This document shows, piece after piece, positions 52,807-61,231 of a DNA stretch of 64,000 nucleotides. The notes under the pieces were generated by a model. The model saw only the letters and a program-made list of their open reading frames with translations, ran no database searches and had not been told where the DNA came from. The DNA is taken from positions 90,213 to 154,212 of the forward strand of contig NZ_KE159720.1 in NCBI RefSeq assembly GCF_000403455.2, given 5' to 3'. The translations under genes were made by a program, and so were the position numbers. Every line of letters begins with the position of its first letter. The stretch's first letter is position 1. The DNA comes from Dorea sp. 5-2. Lineage in GTDB: Bacteria > Bacillota > Clostridia > Lachnospirales > Lachnospiraceae.

Positions 52807-55392
52807 TTATTTTAAGTATTTTTTTAGTTTATAGGCAACGGTCTCGATGTCAATGGGTTTTGCCAGATGGTCGTTCATACCGCATTCCAGGCATTTCTGA
52901 ATATCTTCCGAGAAAGCGTCGGCTGTCATGGCTATGATCGGCAATCCTGTGTCTTCGCGTTCCAGTTCCCGGATGGCGGCAGTTGCTTCATAGCCGTCCA
53001 TAATAGGCATCCGCACATCCATGATGATCGCGTCATAATACCCGACAGGGGATTTTTCGAATCTCTCAACGCAAGCCTGCCCGTTTTCCACCCAATCCAA
53101 TTCCAACTCAAGGACGGAGAGGAGTTCTCTTGCAACTTCCCAGTTAAGCTCATTATCCTCCGCCAATAGAATATGCTTTCCGCGAAGCGCCCAATCGCTT
53201 TCCTTTCCGGCGTCGGCGGCTTCCTCAACGGCGGCGCCGGTGAATGTGTTCAGAGCCTCAAGCAAAGAGGACTTGAACATGGGTCTTGGGATATACCCCA
53301 AGATCCCTGCTTTTCTCGCTTCCGCCTCGATCCCGATCCAATCACATGACGACAGCAGTAGAGCCGGGGTGTCCGCCCCATGATCTGCGCGTATCGCCCT
53401 AGCGGCTTCGATCCCGTTCATGCCCGGCAGATGGAAGCCCAGGAGGATCATCTGATAGCTGTCATTCGGTTGTCTATGAGAAGCGATCCGTTCCATTGCC
53501 TCCTCGGCGCTCAGACACCATTCGGCGTGAAGACCGATCGCATTTAAGGAATGAACCGTACTCGTACATATCCGTTCGCTGCCGTCAACGACCAGTATAT
53601 TCCAGGCGGGAAGCTCCGCATCAACCTCCTGTTCCGCCGCTTTTTTAAGATCAAGCGCCACATGGAATTCGCTGCCCTTGCCCTGTTCGCTGCTGACAGA
53701 GATGGAACCGCCCATGGCGTCTACGATATACTTGGTAATTGCCATTCCAAGTCCGGAACCCTCGGTTTTCTGTACCCGGGTGTCATCTTCTCGGCTGAAA
53801 GATTCGAATATCTCCTTCTGGTATTCTTTTGACATGCCGATACCCGTATCGTTTACCAGGAAATGGGTGCGGACGCAGGAACTGTCTTCCGGCAGCGCTT
53901 CCTGATACACAGACACCTGGACCGATCCGTTTTGGGGAGTGAATTTGACGGCATTCCCCAGCAGGTTGATCAACACCTGATTCAGCCGCACACCGTCACA
54001 GTATACATTTTCCGAGAGGATTTCGTAGGCAGCCGCGTCGAACTGCTGATGTTTTTCCTTAACATGGGGCAGCAGCATATTGACGATGTTGTCCATCACT
54101 TCTCTTAATGACATCGGTTCGATATTCAGCGTCATCTTGCCGCTTTCAATCTTCGATATATCCAGTACATCGTTGATCAGCCTGAGCAGATGCTTACTGG
54201 ACAGAGAGATCTTACGCAGGTAATCCTGAACTTGTTCCGGATTGTGTGAATTTTCTATGGCTAATGACGTCATGCCGATGATGGCGTTCATAGGGGTGCG
54301 TATGTCGTGGCTCATACTGGAGAGGAAATCCTGCTTTGCCGCATTGGCGTGCTCCGCTTCTCTCCGTGCTCTTTCCGCATCTTTGCGCGCTGCGTCCATT
54401 TCGATATTCATACGCTTCAGTTCAGATACTTGTAACTTGAAAAAGTTTAAATACTGAAAGAATATGTAAAGGAGCATGGCGATCACCGCAAAGGAAGCGG
54501 CGTAAACGAGGGTAAGCCAATGCTCGCTCATATCTGAGATCGCGTGGTCCAACCCCTCAAAAGGGAGAACCGTCATCAGATACCAGTCGCAGTAGGGGAG
54601 GCCGGTACAATACAGATGGTAGCGCGATTCCCCGTTTTTCAGGATAGCGGAATAATCCTTACCTGCATCCATTGCAGCCGCTATTTGTTCGATATAAGAA
54701 CTTGCGCCCTCATTCGGATCGTCAAAGATACTATTCAGCCTGTCGAAATAATTCTTATGGAGATCACCCTCGTTCCCGACGACGTAACTGCCGTCCTTTC
54801 GTATCACAAAAGAGTACATCAGTGAACTGTCTGAATCAAGGAAGAGGACCTCGTTCATATATTTGGCAGAGAGCCCGACGACAATAGCAAGGCTGTCGTT
54901 TCCGTCGGACATGGGATACTTGCAGGGAACGCCGAACAAGATGACGCCTTCGCCGTTTTTGTCGATGGCGGAGGCGGCTCTGCGCTCACCATTCTTCATG
55001 CTCTCTAAAAAAGTCTCAGGGTGGTTGAGGTTCACCGGATCGCCGTAGACCATTTCCATTCTGCCATCGGAGGAATACAGGGCGGCGCATAAAAAATGCC
55101 TTGCCGCTGCGCCGTATTCGATATCATCCTTCGAGCCATAACCGGAGCTGCCGTCTCCTGCCGCAATTCTCGCTATGGATTCCGCCATGGTCAGGCGAAG
55201 CTCGATGATTGTTTCGAAGTGTAAAGACACCTGTTCGTTCATTCCGTCCATATAATCTGTGCCTATATCTTCAATCGTGTTTTCGCTCGTATTGTGAATG
55301 GTTATACCAAGAAAGGAAAACACGAAAACAGTTAAACAAATGATTACCGTTATGCTGATTTTTAAGGAACGCGGTAAAGCCATGTTTTTCAT
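52807..55392 (-). CDS. Membrane hybrid histidine kinase, dCache-like sensor, HK, two receivers (first degenerate)
   Basis: An 861-aa protein: membrane helix about 13-33, an extracellular dCache-like sensor (about 40-285), membrane helix about 291-312, a coiled coil, HisKA with His362 in SHDIRTPMNAI, HATPase with VNDTGIGM and GSGLGMAI, then two receiver domains. In the first (about 597-715) the phosphoacceptor position reads LLGFHLP, Gly652 instead of Asp, and the conserved Lys is Arg703. The second (about 740-860) is complete with AEDNELN and Asp792 in MDVRMP. The first domain is therefore a pseudo-receiver. Confidence 0.9.
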   Translation of the reverse strand: MKNMALPRSLKISITVIICLTVFVFSFLGITIHNTSENTIEDIGTDYMDGMNEQVSLHFETIIELRLTMAESIARIAAGDGSSGYGSKDDIEYGAAARHFLCAALYSSDGRMEMVYGDPVNLNHPETFLESMKNGERRAASAIDKNGEGVILFGVPCKYPMSDGNDSLAIVVGLSAKYMNEVLFLDSDSSLMYSFVIRKDGSYVVGNEGDLHKNYFDRLNSIFDDPNEGASSYIEQIAAAMDAGKDYSAILKNGESRYHLYCTGLPYCDWYLMTVLPFEGLDHAISDMSEHWLTLVYAASFAVIAMLLYIFFQYLNFFKLQVSELKRMNIEMDAARKDAERARREAEHANAAKQDFLSSMSHDIRTPMNAIIGMTSLAIENSHNPEQVQDYLRKISLSSKHLLRLINDVLDISKIESGKMTLNIEPMSLREVMDNIVNMLLPHVKEKHQQFDAAAYEILSENVYCDGVRLNQVLINLLGNAVKFTPQNGSVQVSVYQEALPEDSSCVRTHFLVNDTGIGMSKEYQKEIFESFSREDDTRVQKTEGSGLGMAITKYIVDAMGGSISVSSEQGKGSEFHVALDLKKAAEQEVDAELPAWNILVVDGSERICTSTVHSLNAIGLHAEWCLSAEEAMERIASHRQPNDSYQMILLGFHLPGMNGIEAARAIRADHGADTPALLLSSCDWIGIEAEARKAGILGYIPRPMFKSSLLEALNTFTGAAVEEAADAGKESDWALRGKHILLAEDNELNWEVARELLSVLELELDWVENGQACVERFEKSPVGYYDAIIMDVRMPIMDGYEATAAIRELEREDTGLPIIAMTADAFSEDIQKCLECGMNDHLAKPIDIETVAYKLKKYLK

Positions 55393-55460
55393 ACTTTTTT
55401 CATCTCCACAGTTATTAATATTTGCGTTGTATCTATGCCAGGCGGGGCTGACTCGTCCCT

Positions 55461-58025
55461 CTAACAGCGTTTTGACCGGCTCATGATGCCGAACATCTTA
55501 CGCATGTCTACCGGCTTTGCCAAATGCGCGTTCATCCCCGCGTCTTTTGCAAGCGCAATGTCTTCTTCAAATGCGTTCGCTGAAAGCGCTATGATGGGTA
55601 CGGATCGCGCGTCTTGCCGTTCCATGCCGCGGATCACCCGCGCCGCCTCATATCCGCTCATGACGGGCATCATCAAGTCCATGAGTATACAGTCAAATGT
55701 TCCAGGCTCAGATGCCGCGAACGTATCTACGGCGGCTTTCCCGTCGTTGGCGGTCACAACTTTGGCGCCGGCTTCTTCAAGGATGTACTCGACGATCTCG
55801 CAGTTGATCTCGTTGTCCTCCACCAGAAGGACGCGCAATCCGGCAATCTCGTCTCCTGCAGCCCAGTCTCCCTTGGCGGGCTGTTCGTTCTGCGCTTCAT
55901 CAACCCGCAGGGGCAGGGTGATCTGAATCACGCTTCCTTTGTTGATCTGGCTGTTTACCACGACCGTCCCGTTCATCTGATCGACCAGTTTCTTTACGAT
56001 CGACATGCCAAGCCCGACGCCGTCATAGTTGGTTCGGGCGCTTTGATGCTCCTGCGTGAAAGGTTCGAAAATATGTTCTTTAAAGTCCTCTCCAATGCCG
56101 ATTCCGGTATCTTCGACTACGAAGCGGTAGTTTGCAGTTCCCTCCTGGAAGGAAATCTCGTCTGCCCGGACAAATACGGAACCCAGAGGGCGGTTATACT
56201 TAAGCGCGTTGTCGATGACATTCGTCAGGATCTGCTTGAGGTGCAGCGGACTGCCCATCACCCGGTGATGCTGCAGGCCGGACGCATCCAGCTCCAACCG
56301 GATTCCCCGCTTCTTAGCTTCGGGGAACAGGATCGTGATACAGTCTTCCAATGTGGCATAGAGGTCGAATGGCTCTTCCACTGCCGCCAATCTTCCTTTA
56401 TCCAACTTGCTTACCTGAAGAACATCGTTGACCAGGGAGAGCAGATGCTCCGTCGACACACGGATCTTCTTCTGGCATTCTGCCTGGCGCTTTGGATCAT
56501 TCCGGCTTTTTTCCAGGATCGCCAGCATCCCCATGATTCCGTTGATCGGCGTTCGCAGGTCGTGAGACATACGGGAGAGGAATTCGCTTTTTGCTGAATT
56601 CGCCTGCCGTACCCGCTCCAGAAGTTCCATGATAGACTGTTCCTGTTTCTTTCTTGTCACCATGGTTTCCGTGATGTCCTGATGGTATCCGTTCAGGCTG
56701 ACGCCGGGTTTCTTAAAGGCCTTATCCGGAACACCGCCGCAGCGGACGTATATCTTCCCCAGTTCCGGGTGGTTCCAGGGGTAGATCACCTCGCTGCGCC
56801 CGGTTTCCAGTATCTCTTTTACCGCTTCCTGGACCATCTCCACATAGTCCGGGTCGATATGTCGGAACCAGTGCCGGTAGCACGCTTCCGGTTCGATCTC
56901 GTCTGATACCCCTAGGAGGATCCGCATGGTCCGGTCTGCGTACAGTCTTGGCTGACAGCCGTCTTCCAGTTCGATCGTCCAGATCCCGGTCCTCGCTCCT
57001 TCCAGAATATTCTCCAGGCTCTGCCTTGCTTCCAGCTTGTACTTTTCTTCTTGTTCCACAACGGCGTTGATATCCCGCTGTGCAAAGATCGCGCAGTTCC
57101 CTGTCTTCGTATCCTCCGTGGCGGAGAAATGCATCTCCAGATGTTTCAGTCCAAAGTTACTGTCTTTCACCTGATACCGTACGGAGAACTTTTTCCGGGT
57201 CCTGAGTTGGGCGAGGACATAATCTTTTTGCGTAACGGTGCGCAGCCGCGTCTGATCCCGCGGAATTACATATTCGGAGATATACCGCTCCATAGCCGCC
57301 TGATAGCCGTCTTTGAAATGAACGGACCAATCGATCCCCATCTGTTCACTGTTCCGGTATATCTCGCATTCGTCTGTGTCAAAGTTTACCTGGCAGATTC
57401 CCAGGTAATCCACGCTGAGGGCATGGAGGACATTATAACTCCGCTTTTGAAGTTGGCGGAACAGGTCGCGCCGTTTGATGGATGATACGATAAAATATGC
57501 CGCTGTCTGAAGCATATTCGACGCGTATTCCAGTAATCTTGCAGGGGGATTGTCCACACCGTAAAAGCCGATGATCTTTTTGCCGTCGTATAGAGGGACT
57601 ACCACAAGAGAGTGAATGCCCTGCCGCTTCAGTTTCTCATACTGAAGCGGTTCCGTCTCGCGGATTTCTTCGAGGTTTTCAATGACGATATGCCTGCCGG
57701 TGCTGAAATTCTGATACCAGCTGGCGCAAACTTCCGGAGGGACGTTCTGAAGATTCTCCTTTTCCGGTTCTATTCCCTTGGCTGTCCACTCATAAGTGTT
57801 ATCGTCGCCGCCGGACTCGTTCTGCTCGAATATGTAGGTCCGTTCTCCGCTCAGTGCGCTTCCCAGGTGTTTCAGCAGCACCTCCAGCGACTGATCCGGA
57901 GTTTCTTCCAAGAGAGCGACACGAAGCCCTTCGTTGATAACGGCTTCCAGATTCTGAACGCTCCGTATGCCAGTATGCTGTTTGCGAACTCCTCTGACCG
58001 AAGTCCCTTTTTTTAAATGATCCAT
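55461..58025 (-). CDS. Hybrid histidine kinase, GAF-PAS-PAS-HK-REC
   Basis: An 854-aa soluble kinase: GAF about residues 20-190 (HLGSALSGERTYIFEQNE, then LVVVPLYDGKKIIGFYGV), two PAS-like domains (190-330 and 340-465), HisKA with His488 in SHDLRTPINGI, HATPase with VEDTGIGIGE and GVGLGMSI, and a receiver with LLVEDNEIN and Asp783 in LMDLMMP. GGAGG lies eight bases before the ATG. The promoter is at 58084-58112. It lies 245 bp from the invertible segment and would receive read-through from the segment's promoter in the other orientation. Confidence 0.9.
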   Translation of the reverse strand: MDHLKKGTSVRGVRKQHTGIRSVQNLEAVINEGLRVALLEETPDQSLEVLLKHLGSALSGERTYIFEQNESGGDDNTYEWTAKGIEPEKENLQNVPPEVCASWYQNFSTGRHIVIENLEEIRETEPLQYEKLKRQGIHSLVVVPLYDGKKIIGFYGVDNPPARLLEYASNMLQTAAYFIVSSIKRRDLFRQLQKRSYNVLHALSVDYLGICQVNFDTDECEIYRNSEQMGIDWSVHFKDGYQAAMERYISEYVIPRDQTRLRTVTQKDYVLAQLRTRKKFSVRYQVKDSNFGLKHLEMHFSATEDTKTGNCAIFAQRDINAVVEQEEKYKLEARQSLENILEGARTGIWTIELEDGCQPRLYADRTMRILLGVSDEIEPEACYRHWFRHIDPDYVEMVQEAVKEILETGRSEVIYPWNHPELGKIYVRCGGVPDKAFKKPGVSLNGYHQDITETMVTRKKQEQSIMELLERVRQANSAKSEFLSRMSHDLRTPINGIMGMLAILEKSRNDPKRQAECQKKIRVSTEHLLSLVNDVLQVSKLDKGRLAAVEEPFDLYATLEDCITILFPEAKKRGIRLELDASGLQHHRVMGSPLHLKQILTNVIDNALKYNRPLGSVFVRADEISFQEGTANYRFVVEDTGIGIGEDFKEHIFEPFTQEHQSARTNYDGVGLGMSIVKKLVDQMNGTVVVNSQINKGSVIQITLPLRVDEAQNEQPAKGDWAAGDEIAGLRVLLVEDNEINCEIVEYILEEAGAKVVTANDGKAAVDTFAASEPGTFDCILMDLMMPVMSGYEAARVIRGMERQDARSVPIIALSANAFEEDIALAKDAGMNAHLAKPVDMRKMFGIMSRSKRC

Positions 58026-58260
58026 ACGCCTGTCCTCCGCTTTATCTCCACAGCTTTGCTGTAACAGTCAGAAAATCTTCGTTATAATACCATATGCCCC
58101 CAGACTCGTCAATATCAAGTTGCGGAAAACAGTAAATCTGACTGCATACTGTATTATTTCCTTAATAATGTGTGTTGAATATAGTGAATAGACGAAATTG
58201 AAGGGGGACGGCGCTTGCTGCAGTGAGCGATAGAAAAGTATCTAAGGAGTGAATGTGATT
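58026..58260. other. Intergenic region between histidine kinase and recombination site
   Basis: About 235 bp, AT-rich towards the right. It contains the kinase ribosome site and the kinase promoter (58084-58112, minus strand). No terminator was found between the left recombination site and the kinase start. I saw no gene in it. Confidence 0.5.
58084..58112 (-). promoter_or_regulatory. Sigma-A promoter of the GAF/PAS kinase
   Basis: On the minus strand TTGACG (58107-58112), a 17-bp spacer and TATTAT (58084-58089). It shows that the kinase can be transcribed without the invertible segment. Confidence 0.65.
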
Positions 58261-58286
58261 CATAGAGTATTCCACTCTACGTAAAA
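58251..58286. repeat. Left recombination site (IR-L)
   Basis: The core 58261-58281 reads CATAGAGTATTCCACTCTACG: arms TAGAGT and ACTCTA around the 5-nt spacer ATTCC. The reverse complement matches the right site in 20 of 21 positions. The outer flank AATGTGATTC (58252-58261) also occurs at the right site, but as its inner flank. The arrangement (short arms, central asymmetric spacer) fits a tyrosine recombinase crossover site. Confidence 0.75.
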
Positions 58287-58370
58287 ATACTGGCAACTAC
58301 TGGCATAACGGATTTTGCAGAGGTATCTGACCAGAAATTTGACGGCGCAAATGTGCCTGATCGAAACATT

Positions 58371-59522
58371 CTATTTCACATAGATCATTTGTGACAGTTT
58401 CTGCATATTCGATTGTTTTAATTGCATCGAAGGATGGACATAACGGTTCAGCGTGATATTTACATTGGCATGTCCCAGAATCTCGCTCAGGCTTTTGACA
58501 TCGAATCCAAGTTCAACGCACCTTGTTGCAAATGTATGCCGAAGCGCATGATAATTGGCGTCTTCAATGTTACAGCTTTTCAATAGACGTTTGAAGTGGT
58601 TCTGCATAGTGCGGGGTTCGACCCATTTCTCTTCGCTTCCGGTAAGAAAATAGCCGCATGCGGAGCCTTTAACGGTTTCAAGGATCCGGACTAGTTCTTC
58701 CGGGATTGGAATGGTTCGGATCGAGCACCGGCTTTTGGGAGTCGTCACGATTACTTTCGTACGGGCGCCTTCCTCCTGCATCGTAGTACCGTCTGTTTGA
58801 AGCCGCTGCATCGTCTGGTGGATATGCAAAGTCCTCTCCGTAAGAGAGATATCATCCCATCTCAAGGCACATACTTCACCTATGCGGATCCCTGTAAACA
58901 GGCACACCAGTATCCCTACATTCCGGATGCACAGATCAGACGCGATGTGCCCGCAAAGTATTTTTTGCTCATTCATACTGAATACCCGCATCTCTTTCGC
59001 GCATTGCCTTACGGTTATCGTTCGGGTATCACAGGGCAGCGGGTATTTTCTGCCTGCATAATATCGGAAGATACTGTGGATCAGGGATAATGTGTCTGAG
59101 ACCGTTTTCGCAGACAAGCCTTTGCCTTTCCTTCCTCCGGAAGTCAGAAGCGTCCCGCAGTAAGCCTGCAATACTTCTTGCGTAAGTTCTGGGAAATACA
59201 TTTCTCCAAGTTCCGGACAGATATAAGAATTCCAGAGATTCCGGTATTTCTGATAAGTAGATTCCTTGATCCGGGGTTTGATATAGCAAAACCATTCCTC
59301 CGTAAGCGTACAGAAATGTATCTGTTGCGCTGTTTTCAGCCGTACGGCGGTCAGGGTATGCGCCGTCCGGGCTGCATTTTGTAGTTTCGCCCGGGTCTCT
59401 TTGTAAGAGGGGGCGTATACATACCCATATATTGCCTTTCCTGCTGCTGTGCGAGCCTTAATGTACCGCCCTTCCCATCTGCCGTCTTTTCTCTTGTAAA
59501 TATTTTCTCCTCTTTTGGACAT
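58371..59522 (-). CDS. Tyrosine recombinase (Int family), predicted DNA invertase
   Basis: A 383-aa integrase of the Tn916/phage type: an arm-binding N-terminal region (KRKDGRWEGRYIKAR), a SAM-like core-binding domain (about 70-165), and the catalytic domain with Arg213 (GIRIGE), Lys263, His325-x-x-Arg328 (HALRHTFA), His351 and nucleophile Tyr361 (LNRYVHP). All six catalytic positions are present. AAAGGAGG lies upstream of the ATG. No excisionase gene or cargo accompanies it; instead the gene sits between two short inverted sites, which fits a local inversion switch better than a mobile element. Confidence 0.92.
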   Translation of the reverse strand: MSKRGENIYKRKDGRWEGRYIKARTAAGKAIYGYVYAPSYKETRAKLQNAARTAHTLTAVRLKTAQQIHFCTLTEEWFCYIKPRIKESTYQKYRNLWNSYICPELGEMYFPELTQEVLQAYCGTLLTSGGRKGKGLSAKTVSDTLSLIHSIFRYYAGRKYPLPCDTRTITVRQCAKEMRVFSMNEQKILCGHIASDLCIRNVGILVCLFTGIRIGEVCALRWDDISLTERTLHIHQTMQRLQTDGTTMQEEGARTKVIVTTPKSRCSIRTIPIPEELVRILETVKGSACGYFLTGSEEKWVEPRTMQNHFKRLLKSCNIEDANYHALRHTFATRCVELGFDVKSLSEILGHANVNITLNRYVHPSMQLKQSNMQKLSQMIYVK

Positions 59523-59679
59523 ATTGAAAATCCTCCTTTCCTGTGACTATTATTTTGACGGCTAATGAAGAAAAGCGATAGTAAGAATTTGTGTGATAAC
59601 GTTTATCAGATGAGGATACATAGACGGAAAACACCAAGAAGGCTTGCTTTTGATATAATATTTGTTAATTTTTTGATTG

Positions 59680-59708
59680 TTGACAAATACATACGTATTT
59701 TGTAGAAT
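59680..59708 (+). promoter_or_regulatory. Strong outward sigma-A promoter inside the invertible segment
   Basis: TTGACA (59680-59685), a 17-bp spacer and TAGAAT (59703-59708). Transcription would start near 59715, about 20 bp inside IR-R, and cross it towards the regulator gene. A second, overlapping -10 (TATAAT, 59722-59727) with TTGTAG at 16 bp is possible. Confidence 0.8.
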
Positions 59709-59724
59709 GAGTATTGTATATTAT

Positions 59725-59758
59725 AATGTGATTCGTAGAGTGGAATACTCTACGTAAA
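59725..59758. repeat. Right recombination site (IR-R)
   Basis: The core 59734-59754 reads CGTAGAGTGGAATACTCTACG: arms CGTAGAGT and ACTCTACG around the 5-nt spacer GGAAT, which is the reverse complement of the IR-L spacer. The inner flank AATGTGATTC equals the outer flank of IR-L, and CGTAAA follows at both sites. Confidence 0.75.
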
Positions 59759-59890
59759 TGTGTATACAGTCAAGTACTTGGAAGTCGTTTGCCGACAGTC
59801 GGGATAAAGATAGCGTTTTAGATTTACCGGGGACGCTATGAAGTCAGAGGGGGACCGCCGGAAACAGTGATATTTCGGGGGTGATTAGAA

Positions 59891-61117
59891 ATGAAAAAAA
59901 GGAAGGTCATCTGTGTTAAACTGCTCGGGTCGTTTTGTTATACTATGCCGGATGAGAGTGAGGAGCCGCCTTTCGGGAAAGATCCCGCAGGACAGGAGAG
60001 AAAAGAATATTGTATGATATCCGGGAAGATCGGGAAAAAGGCGTTGTCATTCCTTCAATACCTGGTCATCAATCATACACGGAACATAACGGCAGAAGAG
60101 CTGATCGATACGTTCTGGACGGAGAAGCACAGCAGTGACCCGGCAAATGCGCTTCGAAACATGATCTTTAAGATACGGAGCCTGCTAAAGGATATGTTTC
60201 CCGGAGAGGAGGAACTGCTGCAGACGCTGCAAGGTTGTTATGCATGGAATCCGGAGATTCAGATCGAGCTGGATACGGAGCAGTTTGAGAAGATATGTCT
60301 GGAGGCGAGACAGGAATCCGGAAAGAAAAGTATGGAGTTGTTCCGCCGGGCAATCGCGATCTATCACGGAGATTTCCTTTCCGGCAATGACAGCGAATGG
60401 GCAGGGGCGGCGAGACAATATTACAGGACGTTATATCTGGACGCCTGTAAAGCGCTTCTTCCGATGTTGGAAAAGGATGAAGAATGGATGGAGATCGTCA
60501 GCGTATGCAGCCAGGCATACCAGATTGATTTCTGTGTGGAGGAATTCACAGTGTATCAGATGCAGGCATTTATAGCGATGGGACAGCCGGAGCAGGCAGT
60601 GGAGAGATACGAGGTTTTCCGCAAACGAATGTTGAAAGAGTTTGAGATGCCGCCGACGGAACGAATAGAACAGATCTATACACTGGCGCTTGGTCTGCGC
60701 AAAGAAGAGAGAAGAGATGATGGGGAGATATTTAAGCTGGTCTGTGAAGGAAATTCCGGGAAACGAGCTTTCTTCTGCAGCTTCGGGATGTTCCGGAGCA
60801 TAGTGGCTCTTGAGAGGCGGCATCTGGCGCGGTCCGGACAGAAATCGACTCTGGTCATAGTCAGTCTTGGGAAAGAGACGGCGCCCACGACGGATGCAAG
60901 GAGGCTGGAGAGAGTCTTGATGGACGGGCTGCGGACAGGAGATCCGGTTGCGAGGCTGGAAGCGGGGGCGTACATATTGATGCTGACGGGTGCAGATGCG
61001 GAGAGTGCGCAGATTGTGATAAGCAGGCTGGATTGTTCTTTCCATAAGACTTACCGCCACTCGAATGCGCGGCTTTCATTCCGGATCTCGTCGCTGTGCC
61101 CGGAGGAAGGGACGTAA
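59891..61117 (+). CDS. BTAD-type transcriptional regulator with GGDEF-like C-terminus
   Basis: A 408-aa regulator with an OmpR-like winged helix (about residues 5-105, with ITAEELIDTFW and NALRNMIFKIR) and a bacterial transcriptional activation (BTAD, TPR-like) domain (about 110-270). The last ~120 residues (VALERRHLARSG to the end) have the spacing of a GGDEF-type fold, with LVIVSLG, LRTGDPVARLEAGAYILMLTG, but no GGDEF motif, so cyclase activity is unlikely. It is the first gene after the invertible promoter and heads the surface-protein operon. It could activate its own or other adhesion genes. Confidence 0.8.
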   Translation: MKKRKVICVKLLGSFCYTMPDESEEPPFGKDPAGQERKEYCMISGKIGKKALSFLQYLVINHTRNITAEELIDTFWTEKHSSDPANALRNMIFKIRSLLKDMFPGEEELLQTLQGCYAWNPEIQIELDTEQFEKICLEARQESGKKSMELFRRAIAIYHGDFLSGNDSEWAGAARQYYRTLYLDACKALLPMLEKDEEWMEIVSVCSQAYQIDFCVEEFTVYQMQAFIAMGQPEQAVERYEVFRKRMLKEFEMPPTERIEQIYTLALGLRKEERRDDGEIFKLVCEGNSGKRAFFCSFGMFRSIVALERRHLARSGQKSTLVIVSLGKETAPTTDARRLERVLMDGLRTGDPVARLEAGAYILMLTGADAESAQIVISRLDCSFHKTYRHSNARLSFRISSLCPEEGT

Positions 61118-61231
61118 GGCGCTTCCGTTCATTGCATATTGGTGATCGAAAATATACGAAAAATAACAGACAGCTAATAACAGGTTGCTATAGTAGTGCT
61201 AGAAATTGAGAGAAAAGGTGGTGTTAACATC

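Larger units (their letters stand above)
58261..59754. other. Predicted invertible DNA segment (promoter switch) with its own recombinase
   Basis: A segment of about 1.5 kb bounded by inverted 21-bp sites, containing one tyrosine recombinase gene and one strong outward promoter at 59680-59708. In the orientation shown the promoter reads rightwards across IR-R into the regulator/124-aa/serine-rich surface protein genes. If flipped, the same promoter would read leftwards towards the kinase that starts at 58025. The orientation is a prediction, not observed; an integrated mini-element with direct-repeat ends is the main alternative. Confidence 0.65.
59523..59890 (+). other. Leader region: recombinase 5' end, outward promoter, IR-R, regulator leader
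   Basis: 368 bp. In order: the recombinase ribosome site (minus strand, AAAGGAGG), a small palindrome GATAACG-TTTATC near 59602, the rightward promoter (59680-59708), IR-R (59727-59758), then a ~130-bp untranslated leader up to the regulator ATG at 59891. No terminator lies between the promoter and the regulator. Confidence 0.6.

Noticed and set aside
58243..58286. Mini-frames GTG ATT CAT/CGT ... ACG TAA at both recombination sites, the left one behind AAGGAG
   Set aside because: They are only ten codons or less and follow from the site sequence itself; the right one has no ribosome site.
58251..59758. Recombinase unit as a minimal integrative element with direct-repeat ends
   Set aside because: The flanks are direct, but the 5-nt spacers are in inverted orientation, so strand exchange by excision would need mismatched spacers. 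There is also no excisionase and no cargo. Kept only as the alternative.
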